A stretch of 64,000 nucleotides of DNA from Eurosta solidaginis (GCF_040869045.1 NC_090322.1:171444672-171508671), one strand, 5' to 3'; shown: positions 1 to 10,768, counted from the stretch's first letter. Numbers and translations: made by a program. The notes: generated from the sequence alone by a model not told the origin.

Positions 1-229
1 ACAATTTCGGCTCTCGCTGTATTACAGAATGCGCCACTGTTACCACCGAATCCAAACTGACTAAGGAGCCAACGCATTTATATGCGTTATCATAAATAAT
101 AGCTATCGAATGTGGGCTCTCTTCTATGCTTATATCGTTGCCATTGAAAACGCGAAATTGCGCATTAGCGTCAGTCAAACACCAGCTAAGTACGCGAGAC
201 AGAATCGCGATATGAATAATTGAATTCAT
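1..229 (-). CDS. Trypsin-like serine protease, N-terminal part (runs off window)
   Basis: The minus strand is open for 76 codons from an ATG at 229 to the window edge. Residues 1-23 look like a secretion signal, although an Arg sits in the hydrophobic stretch. Next comes FRVFNG, which has the place and form of the zymogen activation site (R|IVGG in the family). Then follow SPHSIAII, KCVGSLVS and VTVAHSV, matching in order the family's P-Y-Q-V strand, the Cys42 strand and the catalytic-His TAAHC block. The catalytic His is present, but the Cys after it (chymotrypsin Cys58, partner of Cys42) is Ser. A well-placed TATA box lies upstream. It is inferred to be a secreted S1-family protease or protease homologue. 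The Asp and Ser of the triad lie outside the window, so activity cannot be judged. No intron is seen in this part. Confidence 0.8.
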   Translation of the reverse strand, partial: MNSIIHIAILSRVLSWCLTDANAQFRVFNGNDISIEESPHSIAIIYDNAYKCVGSLVSLDSVVTVAHSVIQREPKL

Positions 230-271
230 TTTTTAGTTTCACACCTTTTGCACTAATTTTTAAGTATAAAG

Positions 272-305
272 TACTAAGTAATAAATTTTGTGGGCGCTAT
301 TTATA
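272..305 (-). promoter_or_regulatory. TATA box and initiator-like site of the serine protease gene
   Basis: On the minus strand TATAAATA occupies 305-298. A TTAGTA initiator-like sequence at 277-272 lies about 30 bp downstream, the usual spacing. This would give a 5' UTR of about 45 nt before the ATG at 229. A correctly spaced core promoter supports a real gene start. Confidence 0.55.
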
Positions 306-361
306 CCTAATTGAGTCGTGTGAATAAAAAATAAACAACAACTTTTTCTTATAGATTTCGG

Positions 362-1090
362 GGAGACACAATAACTGCAGGCTTACTTACCCACTTTTGT
401 TCAGTTTTCTCAGCTGAAGCTACAGCGATACTCAAAGCTGTCGAATATGCCACAAAAAAGAGAGGAAAGTTTATTATATCCACCGAAAGCTTATCAATTA
501 TATGCGCGGTCCAAAATATCTCAAACAACGACCCCGTCATAACCACTATAAGAAGTAAGCTACTGAACAACACCAACAAAATAAAAATTATGTGGCTACC
601 CGGCCACGCGGGTCTAACAGGAAATGAGTATGCTGACAAAAGGGCTAAGCTTGCCACTAACCAGCACTTGCTCACGTTTCCATACATAAACAAAAAGGAC
701 ATACTTAGAGAAATTACAATACGTAACAGAGAACACTCCCTTGAAGAGTGGAAAAATATATCGCATCACCATACGCAAATTAAACCAAAAATAGAAAAAC
801 CAGATTACCCTACCCATTGCCTGCCAAGCCACATCGCTAATTTGGTAAGGCTCCGTATCGGCCACACCAAACTAACACACTAACACATTTTAAACAAAAC
901 CCCAAAGCCCATTTGCCATTTTTGCTTAAGGGAGATAATAAGTATCGAGCACATCCTCATCCATTGCCCAACCGTAACCACCCACCCACAGGAGGAGCAG
1001 CTGCAATTCGGCCAACCCTCTGGACCTACTAGCATCGCCCACTACAGAAAATATACAAAATATCAATGATTTTCTACTAAATACAGGACT
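362..1090 (+). pseudogene. I-like non-LTR retrotransposon, RNase H and C-terminal tail (5'-truncated)
   Basis: In one frame from 362 the sequence reads FSAEATAILKAVEYA, then ISTESLSIICAVQN, then MWLPGHAGLTGNEYADKRAK. These are the RNase H strands and the final catalytic Asp region found in I-type LINEs. The usual Asp in the middle motif (TDS) is Glu here. After RLRIGHTKLTH a TAA stop interrupts the tail, which then continues in frame with a CHFC...EHILIHCP zinc-knuckle-like end. The endonuclease and RT are absent, so this is a dead 5'-truncated copy. A solo LTR starts at 1105 just after it. Confidence 0.8.
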
Positions 1091-1104
1091 ATTCAATAAA
1101 ATAT

Positions 1105-1583
1105 TGTGGCGAATTTTAACATCACTGAGGTTATTAAATAAATGCACAACAACAAAAACATAAACACATTAGTCATCATTTATACACATACATACAAGGC
1201 AACGGAGAGATACTCCCAAACACATGTAATCATCGGCCGAAGTAGTACTCACATATACATACGCATATGGCTACAAACTACCAATATACATATATATGGC
1301 TGGTAACCAAGAATTAAGTTCGCGAAATTACTAGACCTTAGGAGAAATGGGTGAATGAGGAAACCGAAGTATAAAAGCAGCGCAAGCTGAGGCATGACTA
1401 ATCAGTTTTGATTTAAGCACGCTATTGGTTGTGAAGTATAAGTGTTATTTTGAAGTACTCTCAAAGAAGTCTAATAAGGACCATTTTGCATTATTGAATA
1501 CTGGAGTTATTTATTTAACTCTTTATCGATTCGAACGTTAGCAGAAGGTTTGAAATAAGCGGAATTCTCCAAAATTCGTTTCA
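1105..1583 (+). mobile_element. Solo LTR, subfamily 2, ATAT target duplication
   Basis: It starts TGTGGCGAAT and ends TTCGTTTCA. It is flanked by ATAT at 1101-1104 and 1584-1587. Inside is a TATA box (GTATAAAAG) followed by an ATCAGTTTTG initiator-like site, which sets the plus orientation. It aligns along its length with the minus-strand LTR at 28964-29613. No internal retroviral genes remain. Confidence 0.8.
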
Positions 1584-1895
1584 ATATAAACTTATAGTTA
1601 CGTCAGATTTAAGCATCAAACACATACACCATTACATACATAAGTAAAAAAATAAAAATATATAGTCGATTTATTTCCTTTATTATCTTATCTAATATTT
1701 ATTATATTATCTATTAACATTTATTTTTCAGCTTAAATAGCTGAAAGCCTTAGTAGCTTTAGCTTTTAAGTAGAATAATAAGTTTCACTATTATTTTACT
1801 ATTAATAAATAAATAAATAAATACTTTTTATGTGCAAAGAAATACTTTTGATGTCACTTCGTTTTGGAACTTTTTTACTTTTGTAGGTTTTAATA
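1584..1895. other. AT-rich spacer
   Basis: AT-rich DNA with short AAAT runs near 1805. No gene, RNA or recognised repeat is seen. Confidence 0.5.
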
Positions 1896-2358
1896 TTATT
1901 TCTCTGACTGGCTCATATGAAATTTTGGCACCATCTCTTGTTGACATGGCTCGGTCAGTAGGGATGGCACACTATTCTTCAACTGGGCGCCTGCTGAACC
2001 CTTTGAGTGGTCACTCCTTGGCTGGTTCTTTACTAAGCCTTCCTTGAAATAAAAAACCCTTGTTGGGGCAGTCTCATAAAATAATGCTGTGAGTTTTTTT
2101 ATATTTTTGTAACTAACATTGGAATTATTAGTCCAAATGTACACAATTTTTTTACGTAGCTCTTCCTTCTTACTCATTTTCCTAATTGTGGAAGGCTTGT
2201 CTTCAGAAGCAAATACATTTGTAAAAATGTTATGAAACACCAATTGAGAAATACTTAATTCAAAGCCTTCAAGAAACTTATAGGGAGCTCGAAATTTGCA
2301 GAGCTTTCTGTACCAGTACTTAAGAAATATTTTGGCTGCTGGGTCAATAATATGATGA
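1896..2358 (-). CDS. Unrecognised ORF, probably a fragment
   Basis: The minus strand is open for about 150 codons between an upstream TAA and the stop at 1896. It has no convincing ATG at its start, so it may be an internal exon or a captured fragment. The first 90 residues are rich in Lys, Phe and Tyr (for example LKYWYRKLCKFRAPYKFLEG and MSKKEELRKKIVYIW) and look protein-like. The last third is Gln/Ser-rich and may be out of frame. I do not recognise a domain. It directly abuts the foldback element on its 5' side, so it could be carried by that element. Confidence 0.25.
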
Positions 2359-2611
2359 AATTAATATAAAAAAAAATAAAATAAAAAAATTTTAAGCACT
2401 TCCTTTATATAAATGGACAAAGATCATCGAAAAATGTTTCCTTATAAAAATACATATTCTTACTAAACTTTGATTTTTAAATTTTGATATAGAAATTGCA
2501 AAAATATTTATGAGAAATAAAAATATAAAAGTGGAGCACACATTACTTGGATTGGAAAGTTGGTAGGAAAGAAAATATTATTAGTCAATCAATTGCGCTC
2601 CACCTTTATAT

Positions 2612-3135
2612 TGTAACGAATATTAGCAGCACTAAGGGATACTATCATCTCTAAGCCGATGCTAAGCAGTGACTTGTATGCACATAAATAGATCAATCAT
2701 TATGTCTACACATATGTACGTACTCGCAGCGGAGAAGCAACGCACAAACACATGCAGATATCTTATCTGAGATGCTCCAAAAAGTATGCAATTATAATTG
2801 TAAAAGTGTCGCTCACAAATACACGCGCATATGAGAGCTATATACGTGCATCTGTAGTTATAATTATATAGCACTAACTAGTAAGTTCTGGAAATGGAAG
2901 CGCCTAGAAATATGTGAACGAGGAAACCGCACAGTATAAAAGCAGCATCAGTAGAGGCGCGACAATCAGTTTCATTTAAGCAAGCTATTGGTTGTGAAGT
3001 ATCAGTGTTATTGTGAAATACTTTAAAAAAGGCCATTTTGCATTATTAACTATTGGAGTTTTTTATTCAACAGCTTAGCGATACGAACGTTAGTAGAAGA
3101 TTTGGAATAAGCGGAATTCCAGTAAATTCGTTACA
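2612..3135 (+). mobile_element. Solo LTR, subfamily 1, nested in foldback element
   Basis: Starts TGTAACGAATATT and ends AAATTCGTTACA, giving 9-bp perfect inverted ends. Flanked by ATAT (2608-2611 and 3136-3139). The uninterrupted paralogue at about 43620 shows the empty site with a single ATAT. It contains CAGTATAAAAGCAGC as TATA region and an AATCAGTTTC initiator-like site. Confidence 0.9.
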
Positions 3136-3712
3136 ATATTTTTACTTTTCATATATATTTTTGCAATTTCTATGTCAAAATTTAAAAATCAAAGTTTAGC
3201 AAAAATATATTATTTTAGTTTTATTTTCTCCTTTTCTTGTATTTTCTCGGTGTCTTAACCTATCTGTTAAGTTTTACGCTTGTAGCTCCATGAGAACCTA
3301 CATAAAAATCAATCCCAAAATTCCCTCCGTTCCATTTAATTTTTCTAAATTTTTTCAGTCCGTGCGCCCCTAGCGAAACTTTTTGTATTGTGTCATCGGC
3401 TGTCATCGATCTCTGAATTAAGCTCTAAATTTTTAGCTTCTAGCTCATCGAGAAGTTACTTAAATCCCGGTTTCAAATTTCCAAATTCTTATCTAATTTT
3501 TTTTGATCCGTGCTCCACCTAGCGGAATTTTTTTCTCCTTTTGTTCCTTTGTCACGGTACCTTAACCTGTCTCTGAGGTTTCATGTTTGTAGCTCAATGA
3601 GAAGTTACTTTAAAATCTGTCTCAAAACACCAAATTTCCAAATTCGTATCTAAATATTTCGATCCGTGCCCACCTAACGGAATTGTTTTCCTCTTGTTCC
3701 TTTGTCACGGTG

Positions 3713-4562
3713 TCAGAGACAGGCAGCCGAATTCTAAATATTCCCTCGGAATTTTGTTCTCGCGGATTTTTTTATTCGCGCGGAAAATTTCCTCCAATTC
3801 TTTCTCCTAAGGAGAGCAATAATTGGGGAATAGGAATTTCGAAGTCAGCTGTTTTGTCAATTGAAATTTCGTTGCGCATTTCTTATTTAGTTTAAAAAAT
3901 TTAAAAGTTTAATTATTGTTGCAAATTTGATTGCACAGTATTGCATTTCATGTGGTATTCACTGAAATGATTTGATGCCACAGCAACATCAACGGAGGAG
4001 CATAAGAAAAAGAAGATGGCGGGATAACACAAATCCGCTGGAGTTGCCTGCTTCCATTCAGCAAAGCAATTTTCTGGCGGCCAAGTCGAGTTGAGTTCGT
4101 CTTTCGCCATATACTAAAATCTATTTAAGCATTCTTAAAAAATCCTTGCGCAATTTCTGCATGGCTGAATCAAATATACCAAGAGCTCTTCCATTGCTTA
4201 TGATATACCTTTCGACTTAAAATAAGGAATATTGTGGTAGAATGTATATATTTTAGCACAAATTTGTACAAATAAGTGTTCTTTCTTAAAAGGACCAATG
4301 TCCTTTAACTATTTTGATGCATTCCCTTTAATTTAACAAGTGAAAAAACTCCTAAGAAATGACAGGTAAATCTCCCTCTGACTCAAATTCATAATACCTA
4401 CTTTTCTCCCATAACCGGTTTCCACTTTTTCGAACACTGTTCAGAATAGGAGGAAAGGGAGAAGTGAAAAAACTCACAAGGAATTTTTATTTAGAATACG
4501 AGGAATGGGAGAAGGGAAAAAACTCGCACGGAATTTTTGTTTAGAATTGGGCTGAGGATACT
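3713..4562. mobile_element. Probable MITE inserted in foldback arm
   Basis: This segment interrupts the foldback arm: the arm sequence stops near 3713 and resumes at 4562 with CTCTGAGGTTTTATG. Its ends form an imperfect inverted pair, CAGCCGAATTCTAAA at 3724 and the complement of TTTAGAATTGGGCTG at 4540-4554. CAG-type ends suggest hAT, but flanking 8-bp duplications do not match. A short minus ORF (4110-3913) inside is of unknown meaning. Confidence 0.45.
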
Positions 4563-5109
4563 CTGAGGTTTTATGTTTGTAGCTCAATGATAAGTTACTT
4601 TAAAATCTATCTCAAAACACGAAATTTCCAAACTCGTATCTAAATATTTGGATCCGTACGCCACCTAACGGAATTTTTTTCTCCTTTTCTTAAATTATCT
4701 CGGCGTCTTATCCTATCCGTGAAGTTTTACAGTTGTCGCTCAATGAGAACTTATGTAAAAATCAATCCCAAAATTCCCCACGTTTCGTACGATTTTTCTA
4801 AATATCTGATCCTGTATGGCTGGCATCGACCTCTGAATTAAGTTTGGAATTTCAAGTCTCTAACTCATCACGAAGTTACTTAAAAGCTGGTTTGAAAATT
4901 TTCAAATTCTTATCCGTGTGCCACCTAACGGATTTTGTTCCTTTTGTTACATTGTCACGGTGTTCTAACCTATGAGTAAAGTTTCACGTTTGTAGCTCAA
5001 TGAGAAGTTACTTAAAAATCGATTGCAAGATTTGTATGAAAAGCGGACAGACATTGAACCGACCTAATATAAAGAAAATAAAATACTAACAGACCCGGCC
5101 GACTTTGTT

Positions 5110-5370
5110 CTGCCATATTTTGGTGAAACAGCATATCTTTTTTCACACACACTTTTTTATCCTTCTATTCACTCATATCTTTATGCTTATCTTTAGCTTT
5201 CTCCATTTTTTTCGTCCCTTCTTTTCTCGCTAGCTCTCTCTTATTCAGCCTCCCCCACTCCATCTATCCCTACTTCTCTAGCTTCGTCTAACACTTTCTC
5301 AGTCTTTTTCTCCATTCCTTGTTTTTCTTCTCTCTAGTTCTGTTTAGTCTACTCCATCCCTTATTCCTAT
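5110..5370. other. Pyrimidine-rich tract
   Basis: About 260 bp strongly biased to C and T on the plus strand, with many TTCTC and CTCCA words. No ORF. It lies between the foldback end and the next MITE. Confidence 0.5.
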
Positions 5371-5373
5371 ACT

Positions 5374-6321
5374 CAGAGAAAAACGCCGTTCTAAAGTCCA
5401 GCACCACCGGACTCAATTCAAGCTTTTCATGTTTTTATTTTTTTGTTCTTGAAAAACGAATGACCTGTTCTTAAAACAAGAACCTTGTTATTAAATTAAC
5501 ACCATTTTATTGAAAAGAGAACGGTTGGTCTTAAAATATGAACAAATGTTCTATTAATGAGAACGATGTTCTTAAATTAAAAGAACCGGTACAACTCGTG
5601 TGCACTACAGTGTTAAATAATATATTTAGCACAAGCTACTTAGCAGTTGTAGTGGCCCAGCGGTAATGATGTTGCGGTTGCGATCGTGTGGCGCGAGTTC
5701 GATCGCCGTCAAACTCTGAAGTCTTTTAAAACAATTTTTTTATGTTCTATCTTTTTAACTCTTATTTTTCGTTCAGTTCCACTCACATATGCACAGGTAA
5801 TTCTCAAACTTGTTATGAAATGTTTTAAGTATATATTCAGATTGCATCAATAAAAATAAGAATTTCTCAATAAGAGAAATACATAAAAAAATGCATAATA
5901 TGCGTTTTTCATCTTTTGAATTTTAATAATAGATTTTTTGTCATTAATATTTTGTATTAATGACAAAAAAATATTATTAATAAAAAAATAAATAAATGGG
6001 TACTATTGAAAATATTACCTTCCCACCCCTCCCAAAGATCAAGCACAAACCGTTCTTGAATTGAGGCAGAAAAATGTTAAATCAACCACACTTCGTTCTC
6101 GAAGAGTTAGTACGAAAAATCTTAACTGAAGTAGTGCTTGAAATGAGCACAGAAGGTTACGATCAAACTGGTCATAAAATACGAACGGTGTGCTTGGAAA
6201 ACTGTTCTTAAAACAAGCCCGTCGGCCACGAGTTAAGTAAAAACGTACTTATCAGACTTTTGTCAACGAATGTTGTTAATTTTGAACTTGTTTCGTTCGT
6301 TTTAGAACGATTTTTTCTCTG
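5374..6321. mobile_element. MITE with CAGAGAAAAA termini and palindromic interior
   Basis: The ends are CAGAGAAAAACGCCGTTCTA and the complement of TAGAACGATTTTTTCTCTG. Flanks CCTATACT and ATTGTACT agree at 5 of 8 positions, compatible with an old 8-bp hAT-type duplication. The interior is full of GTTCTTAAAACAAGAAC-type palindromes, and a tRNA-like core sits at 5651-5706. No transposase is present. Confidence 0.6.
5651..5706 (+). ncRNA. tRNA-like Pol III promoter core inside MITE
   Basis: An A-box-like TGGCCCAGCGGT is followed at normal tRNA spacing by a B-box-like GAGTTCGATCGCC. No complete cloverleaf or CCA-proximal stem is evident, so this is a tRNA-derived (SINE-like) core rather than a tRNA gene. 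Confidence 0.45.
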
Positions 6322-6864
6322 ATTGTACTCCCAGTCCTAGAGGGTTGTATGTACTTTTGAAAGACGTTTCATAAAAAAATTAAACAAAACATTTTGTCTA
6401 AAAAAACTTAAGTGGTGGATCACCCTTACCATTTTTGAGGTATGAAAAATAGATAAGATCCGATTCTCAAGCCTACTCAATGTGCTTACAAAATTTAAAG
6501 AGAATCAGTCGATCCTTCCCGAAAGAAGTTCCACCACAAACACTGGGACACGAAAATTATATATCTAAGATTGCGTGACCTTATTTCAGCTATGCTGCTC
6601 CCAGCAAATAGCCATAGATATAGTCTAGGCCATTCAAACCTCCACATAAGTGCCAGCTTTGCATGAAAAAAAAACTTTTGTGAAAGAATAAATATAATTA
6701 TGCCTGAAACTATTTCATTAACAAACAATAAAATGCAAAGGTTAACAGAAAACTATCACCAACGTTGTTAAGTAGATTTTGCATGTTATTTAATTATAAA
6801 TAATATAGTAATTTTGTAAGCCAAACAAATACACCGAAGTAACTTACAACATTGAATAAAACTG
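6322..6864. other. Spacer without recognised gene
   Basis: AT-rich sequence with only short open frames that carry no recognisable motif. Confidence 0.4.
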
Positions 6865-7636
6865 CACTGAAAGAAATGGTGCTAGTAAATTCAACAAATC
6901 GGTTCTGTTGTTCTTGATTTAAAGGGGATTCGGTGAAATTGATCGAATTATGGTTAATTCGACCGAGTTCTTTGTCAAGCGAACAAATTAGTTTAGTCAT
7001 TTCAACAGAAGAGAAATTGTCGCTCTTAAGTTAACAAAATTCTGTGAAATTGCCATATTCCTAATCAATCTAACTGATTTTTTTGTTAACACAACTGATC
7101 TCACTGGCCATTTCAACAGCGATCAACAGTCAATACATGAGCAAATGTCAAAGAGAATTTTATGCTCACTGTGCTCTATGCTTTGTACTTATGTATGCTG
7201 TGTACTATATTTATGCACATATTTACGTATGTATATGGCGACCGCCGTGGTGTGATGGTAGCGTGCTCCGCATACCACACCGAAGATCCTGGGTTCACAT
7301 CCCGGGCAAAGCAACATAAAAATTTTAGAATTAAGGTTTTTCAATTAGAAGAAAATTTTCCTAAGCGGGGTCGCCCCTCGGCACTGTTCGGCAAGCACTC
7401 CGAGTGTATTTTTGCCATGGAAAGATTTCAGTGAAGTTCATCTGCCTTGCAAATGTCGCAACAAAGCTGTCGCAAGAATTTTATTTTGTTCATTTGACTA
7501 CTAAAACGGTCAATTACGAATCAACGATTTGTGCGCAGTTGATCCAAAATCTTGTTGCGATGGATAAAAATTGACAGAAATTTCGGTTGAATTGACTGGT
7601 ATTTCGGTTGATTTTACCAGTCTTTTTCTTTCAGTG
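6865..7636. mobile_element. MITE with CACTGAAAGAAA termini
   Basis: Ends are CACTGAAAGAAATGG and the complement of TCTTTTTCTTTCAGTG, with further complementarity (GCTAGTAAA against TTTACCAG). The body is rich in TCAAC/GTTGA words. A tRNA-derived SINE is inserted at 7237. No clear target duplication was found. Confidence 0.5.
7237..7455 (+). mobile_element. tRNA-derived SINE, 3'-truncated
   Basis: The head GGCGACCGCCGTGGTGTGAT leads into TGGTAGCGTGCTCC (A box) and GGGTTCACATCCC (B box), then GGGCAAAGCAACA. The body CCTCGGCACTGTTCGGCAAG to ATCTGCCTTGCAAATG is shared with the fuller copy at 58323-58690. It stops before the GAGCTCGGCCTAAAATC tail. Confidence 0.8.
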
Positions 7637-8217
7637 TGTATGCAAATACGAAGTACCATCTTCTACACTGGAAAGTAAGCTTGGCTCTATTATAACCATA
7701 TCATCATTATGCGACTTGAATTAATATAAATTACAGGTGCGGTCACAAGATGTCACACCTTCAGCACAACCCATTTCATTATCGGTGTACTCCGTGGTGA
7801 GCTGCAATTATTAACCATACAAAAAAAGAGCATAACATGAATTTCAATGGGCAATGTTCTCAGCCTGTATGTCGCTTGAACGGGGCAAAAAATAATAAAT
7901 GACAGCGCATGAGGCTACAGAAGATTATGAAAGCAAAAAAAGCATTCTGCCAACAATTTACTAACTTGCTAAGTGACATAAAAAAAACTGCAGCAGAAGT
8001 TTTAGTATATGTACTAGTCACCTACATTTGTATACAGCTGCGAGTACCAAAAAGGCAGTGGCAATTCTTGGAAAATTATACTAATTATTTTCTTGTTTTT
8101 TTTTTTTATTTTCGGTAATTAAAAAAAAAAAACTGCCAGAATATTGTAACTGCTTGAATGCCAATCTCAAACCGTTTTCGGAACAATTTTAAAATTCGAG
8201 TAAATTATACGCAAATC
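7637..8217. other. Spacer without recognised gene
   Basis: Contains homopolymer T and A runs around 8098-8132. Short ORFs show no recognisable motif. Confidence 0.4.
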
Positions 8218-8780
8218 TGTTGTTGTTGTTGTTGTAGCAGTGCTTCGCCCCATCCAACAGGTCTGACCAATCACGAATTGTAATCAATGTCCTCTAACGG
8301 GAGTTCGAGGAAACTTGCTGTTTCGACAGGGGTGGACAATAATGAAAGGGGTGTTAGAGGCATTGGTTCCACATTACAATTAAAGAGATGGTTGGTGTCA
8401 TGTGGGGACACATTGCAAGCAGGGCATACATTTTTTATGTCGGGGTTGATTCTGGATTGGTAAGAGTTTAACCTGTTAAAGTATCCAGATCGAAGTTGGA
8501 CGAGGGTGACTCGCGTTCCCTAGAGAGTGTGCGTTCCTATTCCGCAAGTTTAGGGTATTGCTCTTTGAGTACTGGATTCACCGAGCAATTCCTGACATAG
8601 AGGTCCGACGCCTGTTATGGATTTCACCAAGGACCTGCTTATGTTTTTTGGCTTCATACGGCTGTGTTCTCAGGTGCCATATTTCCTCATAGCCTCCCAA
8701 GGCAGTTGGTTCTATGTACCGGAGCGAGTCGGGATTTTTCCCGACCAAGGACTGACATTTCATTCATTATAACCCCATTT
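8218..8780 (-). pseudogene. Jockey-like LINE, ORF2 C-terminus and 3' end
   Basis: Read on the minus strand, the sequence gives LRTQPYEAKKHKQVLGEIH, then LRSGYFNRLNSYQSRINPDI, then VCPACNVSPHDTNHLFNC and FLELPLEDIDYN before a stop. This Cys-rich tail is typical of jockey-group ORF2 in flies. The 3' end finishes with a (CAA)n tail (plus-strand GTTGTTGTTGTTGTTG at 8218). Frameshifts and a stop split the reading frame. The paralogue at 49240-50025 carries an extra nested insertion that this copy lacks. Confidence 0.75.
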
Positions 8781-8899
8781 ACGCAAATCTCGATTTTTTT
8801 TAGAGTTTTCAGAATTCTTAAATAGACAGATAGCCCAATTAATTTCATTCTTAATAACTAGAAATTCCAAGTTCGAAGAAGAGAAAATAAAGCGTACAT

Positions 8900-10060
8900 C
8901 CACTACTACTCGCTTTAAAGAACATTTAGCAGAAACTGGAGCCTGAGACCAAGACTTACGATGTGACTTTAAGCAACAGTCATAAGACCCATCCTATCGT
9001 ACGGAGCGATAATGTTGATACCAGCTCTGGACAAGCAAAACAACATTAACAGGAGTACTTAGGTTGTGCACGACCGATGCGTTACCCGTTATCTTTAACC
9101 AGCTTCCACTGGACCTCCATCTACGCCGTACAGCTACTACATCTGTCATCAGAATTAGGTAGCCTTTATACTGGAAAGAAAGGCAGTATCCTAATCACAG
9201 CGGTAACCAAAGAAGTGTACCCGATGTAGATTGAACAATACATTATCTTTCACCTACATTGAGCTTTGACAAAAACTTTAAGGAGAAGGGAATGGTCAGC
9301 CGAGATGACAACTTTCTTACATACCATAAGAAGGGTGTCTCCTCACTCTTCACCGACGTGTTCCAAATTGACTGCGATGTTAGTGCAGGGGTCTCCTCCG
9401 AACAGCTAGAAATCGCACGCTTAATCCATCTTCCAAATTCAGGCTTGTATCTTACAAGAGTTGCTAGGAATAGAGAAGGTCTTTTGCTTCCTATTGAAGA
9501 ACTCTACAATTAGTAAAAATATGCAAATTTTCAATGGCCAAGCAGCGCTTATGGCGTTGGATTCACCTCATAGATACCAGGTCACAGGAAAGTAGACTCC
9601 AGAAATAAAGCGGATGAAATGACAAAGAGTGGTGCATTATTTCATGTTTCCGAGGCAGTCGCGGTATATCAACTGCTTACATCAATAAAAATTTGCATTT
9701 AAAGAAACACGCTATTTAAAATTGGTACTCTACGGACTCATGTGGGATCACCAAAAAATTTGGCCGGACTATAAGAGAAAAAGGGTGATTTGATAAAATT
9801 GTTTAGGAAACAAATATATAAGACGACAGTTACAATTGCAGGACATTGGTAATTTGGTCCACACGCAGAAAAAATGGAAATCCCCTTCAACGACAGGTGC
9901 AGGAATTGCAACCTAGAAAGTTGTACGGAAACGGTTACTCGTTTCCTCTGCTAATGCCCACCGTTGGCAAATATCAAGTACCGATCTCTAGGCGGTTTCG
10001 TGCTGTTCCTTCTAAGAGTGTAGTCAAAGTGCGCCGTAGAAGATTTGAAAAGGTTTATTG
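8900..10060 (+). pseudogene. R1-like LINE ORF2, heavily decayed
   Basis: Broken frames show PILSYGAIMLIPALDKQNN (RT thumb region), FNGQAALMALDSPHRYQ (RNase H), and HAEKMEIPFNDRCRNCNLE (Cys-rich C-terminal tail) in the correct order. Stops and frameshifts occur throughout, so nothing functional is encoded. The order and motifs fit R1-clade LINEs with an RNase H domain. Confidence 0.7.
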
Positions 10061-10061
10061 A

Positions 10062-10287
10062 ACTAAGCAGAAGGTTGGAGTAAAAACAAGCTCATTGTAC
10101 AACGATTCAAAATACATGTTAACTAATTGATTCCAGGTGAAGGTGCTTCAAAAGGCGCGCCTAGGACGCTACTTAAGCCAGGCGCCGGTCGGGCAGCATA
10201 GCGACCAACCAACAATAACGATATTAAAATTCTGCATTGATGTCTCCTTTTTTTCGGAGGGTGCTTTAGATTTTTCTCTATTATATA
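10062..10287. other. Spacer before palindromic MITE
   Basis: No gene or known repeat is recognised. Confidence 0.35.
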
Positions 10288-10768
10288 CTTATTATTTAAG
10301 AATTCATGAGCTTAACACCGGCTTATAATAATTGAATATTCAATTATTATGTTTTCTAAGAGAAACTGAGCCCGAGTTTACAAATCTTCTAATTCGCAAC
10401 GAAAAAGAAACTTTACAAAAAACAAATATACATAACGCAAAAATTAATACAGACACAGAATGTCTCAATTATGTTGCTAGTGTAGAAATGCGATAAATTG
10501 AATTACGCCAGGAAACAAATACAAGCAGGATAACCTAATGGTTAAGGCAACTGCAGTTTCACCGTGTGATTCGCGGTTCGAATCTGGGTGAAACCTTTGA
10601 TAACATTACGAAATTGCCTGATGATGATTACGTGGCGGTTTTCGAAATGGTTCTATCGCAATATGCCAGTAAATGTTTCTCTCTTTTCAGATTCTCTTAA
10701 ACAAACATAATAATTGAATATTCAATTTTATAAGCCGGTGTTAAGCTCATGAATACTTAAATAATAAG
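10288..10768. mobile_element. MITE with long near-perfect terminal inverted repeats
   Basis: The left arm (10288-10365) and right arm (10690-10768) are reverse complements over about 75 bp, including ATGAGCTTAACACCGGCTTA and TAATTGAATATTCAATT. The 330-bp centre carries a tRNA-like core. No ORF of note. Confidence 0.75.
10527..10597 (+). ncRNA. tRNA-like core inside palindromic MITE
   Basis: GGATAACCTAATGGTTAAGG resembles a tRNA D-arm and A box, and GCGGTTCGAATCTGG is a near-perfect B box at tRNA spacing. The acceptor stem does not close, so it is a tRNA-derived sequence or decayed tRNA, not a confident tRNA gene. Confidence 0.45.

Larger units (their letters stand above)
2375..5073 (+). mobile_element. 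Large foldback element, copy 1 (centre plus right arm)
   Basis: The centre (2380-2611 and 3136-3200) and the right arm (3200-5073) pair as an inverted complement with the element at 42622-43768, which keeps the left arm. The arms are built of repeated blocks containing CGCCACCTAACGGAATTT-like and CGCCCCTAGCGAAACTTT-like boxes separated by TTGTAGCTCAATGAGAAG. The outer end reads GCGGACAGACATTGAACC then GACCTAATATA, matching the left end of copy 2 in reverse complement. No transposase is seen. A solo LTR and another insertion are nested in it. Confidence 0.7.

Noticed and set aside
349..702. Minus-strand 117-codon ORF with hydrophobic stretches
   Set aside because: It is the antisense shadow of the I-like RNase H coding strand.
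10527..10597. Functional tRNA gene
   Set aside because: A and B boxes are good, but acceptor stem pairing fails and it lies inside a MITE.
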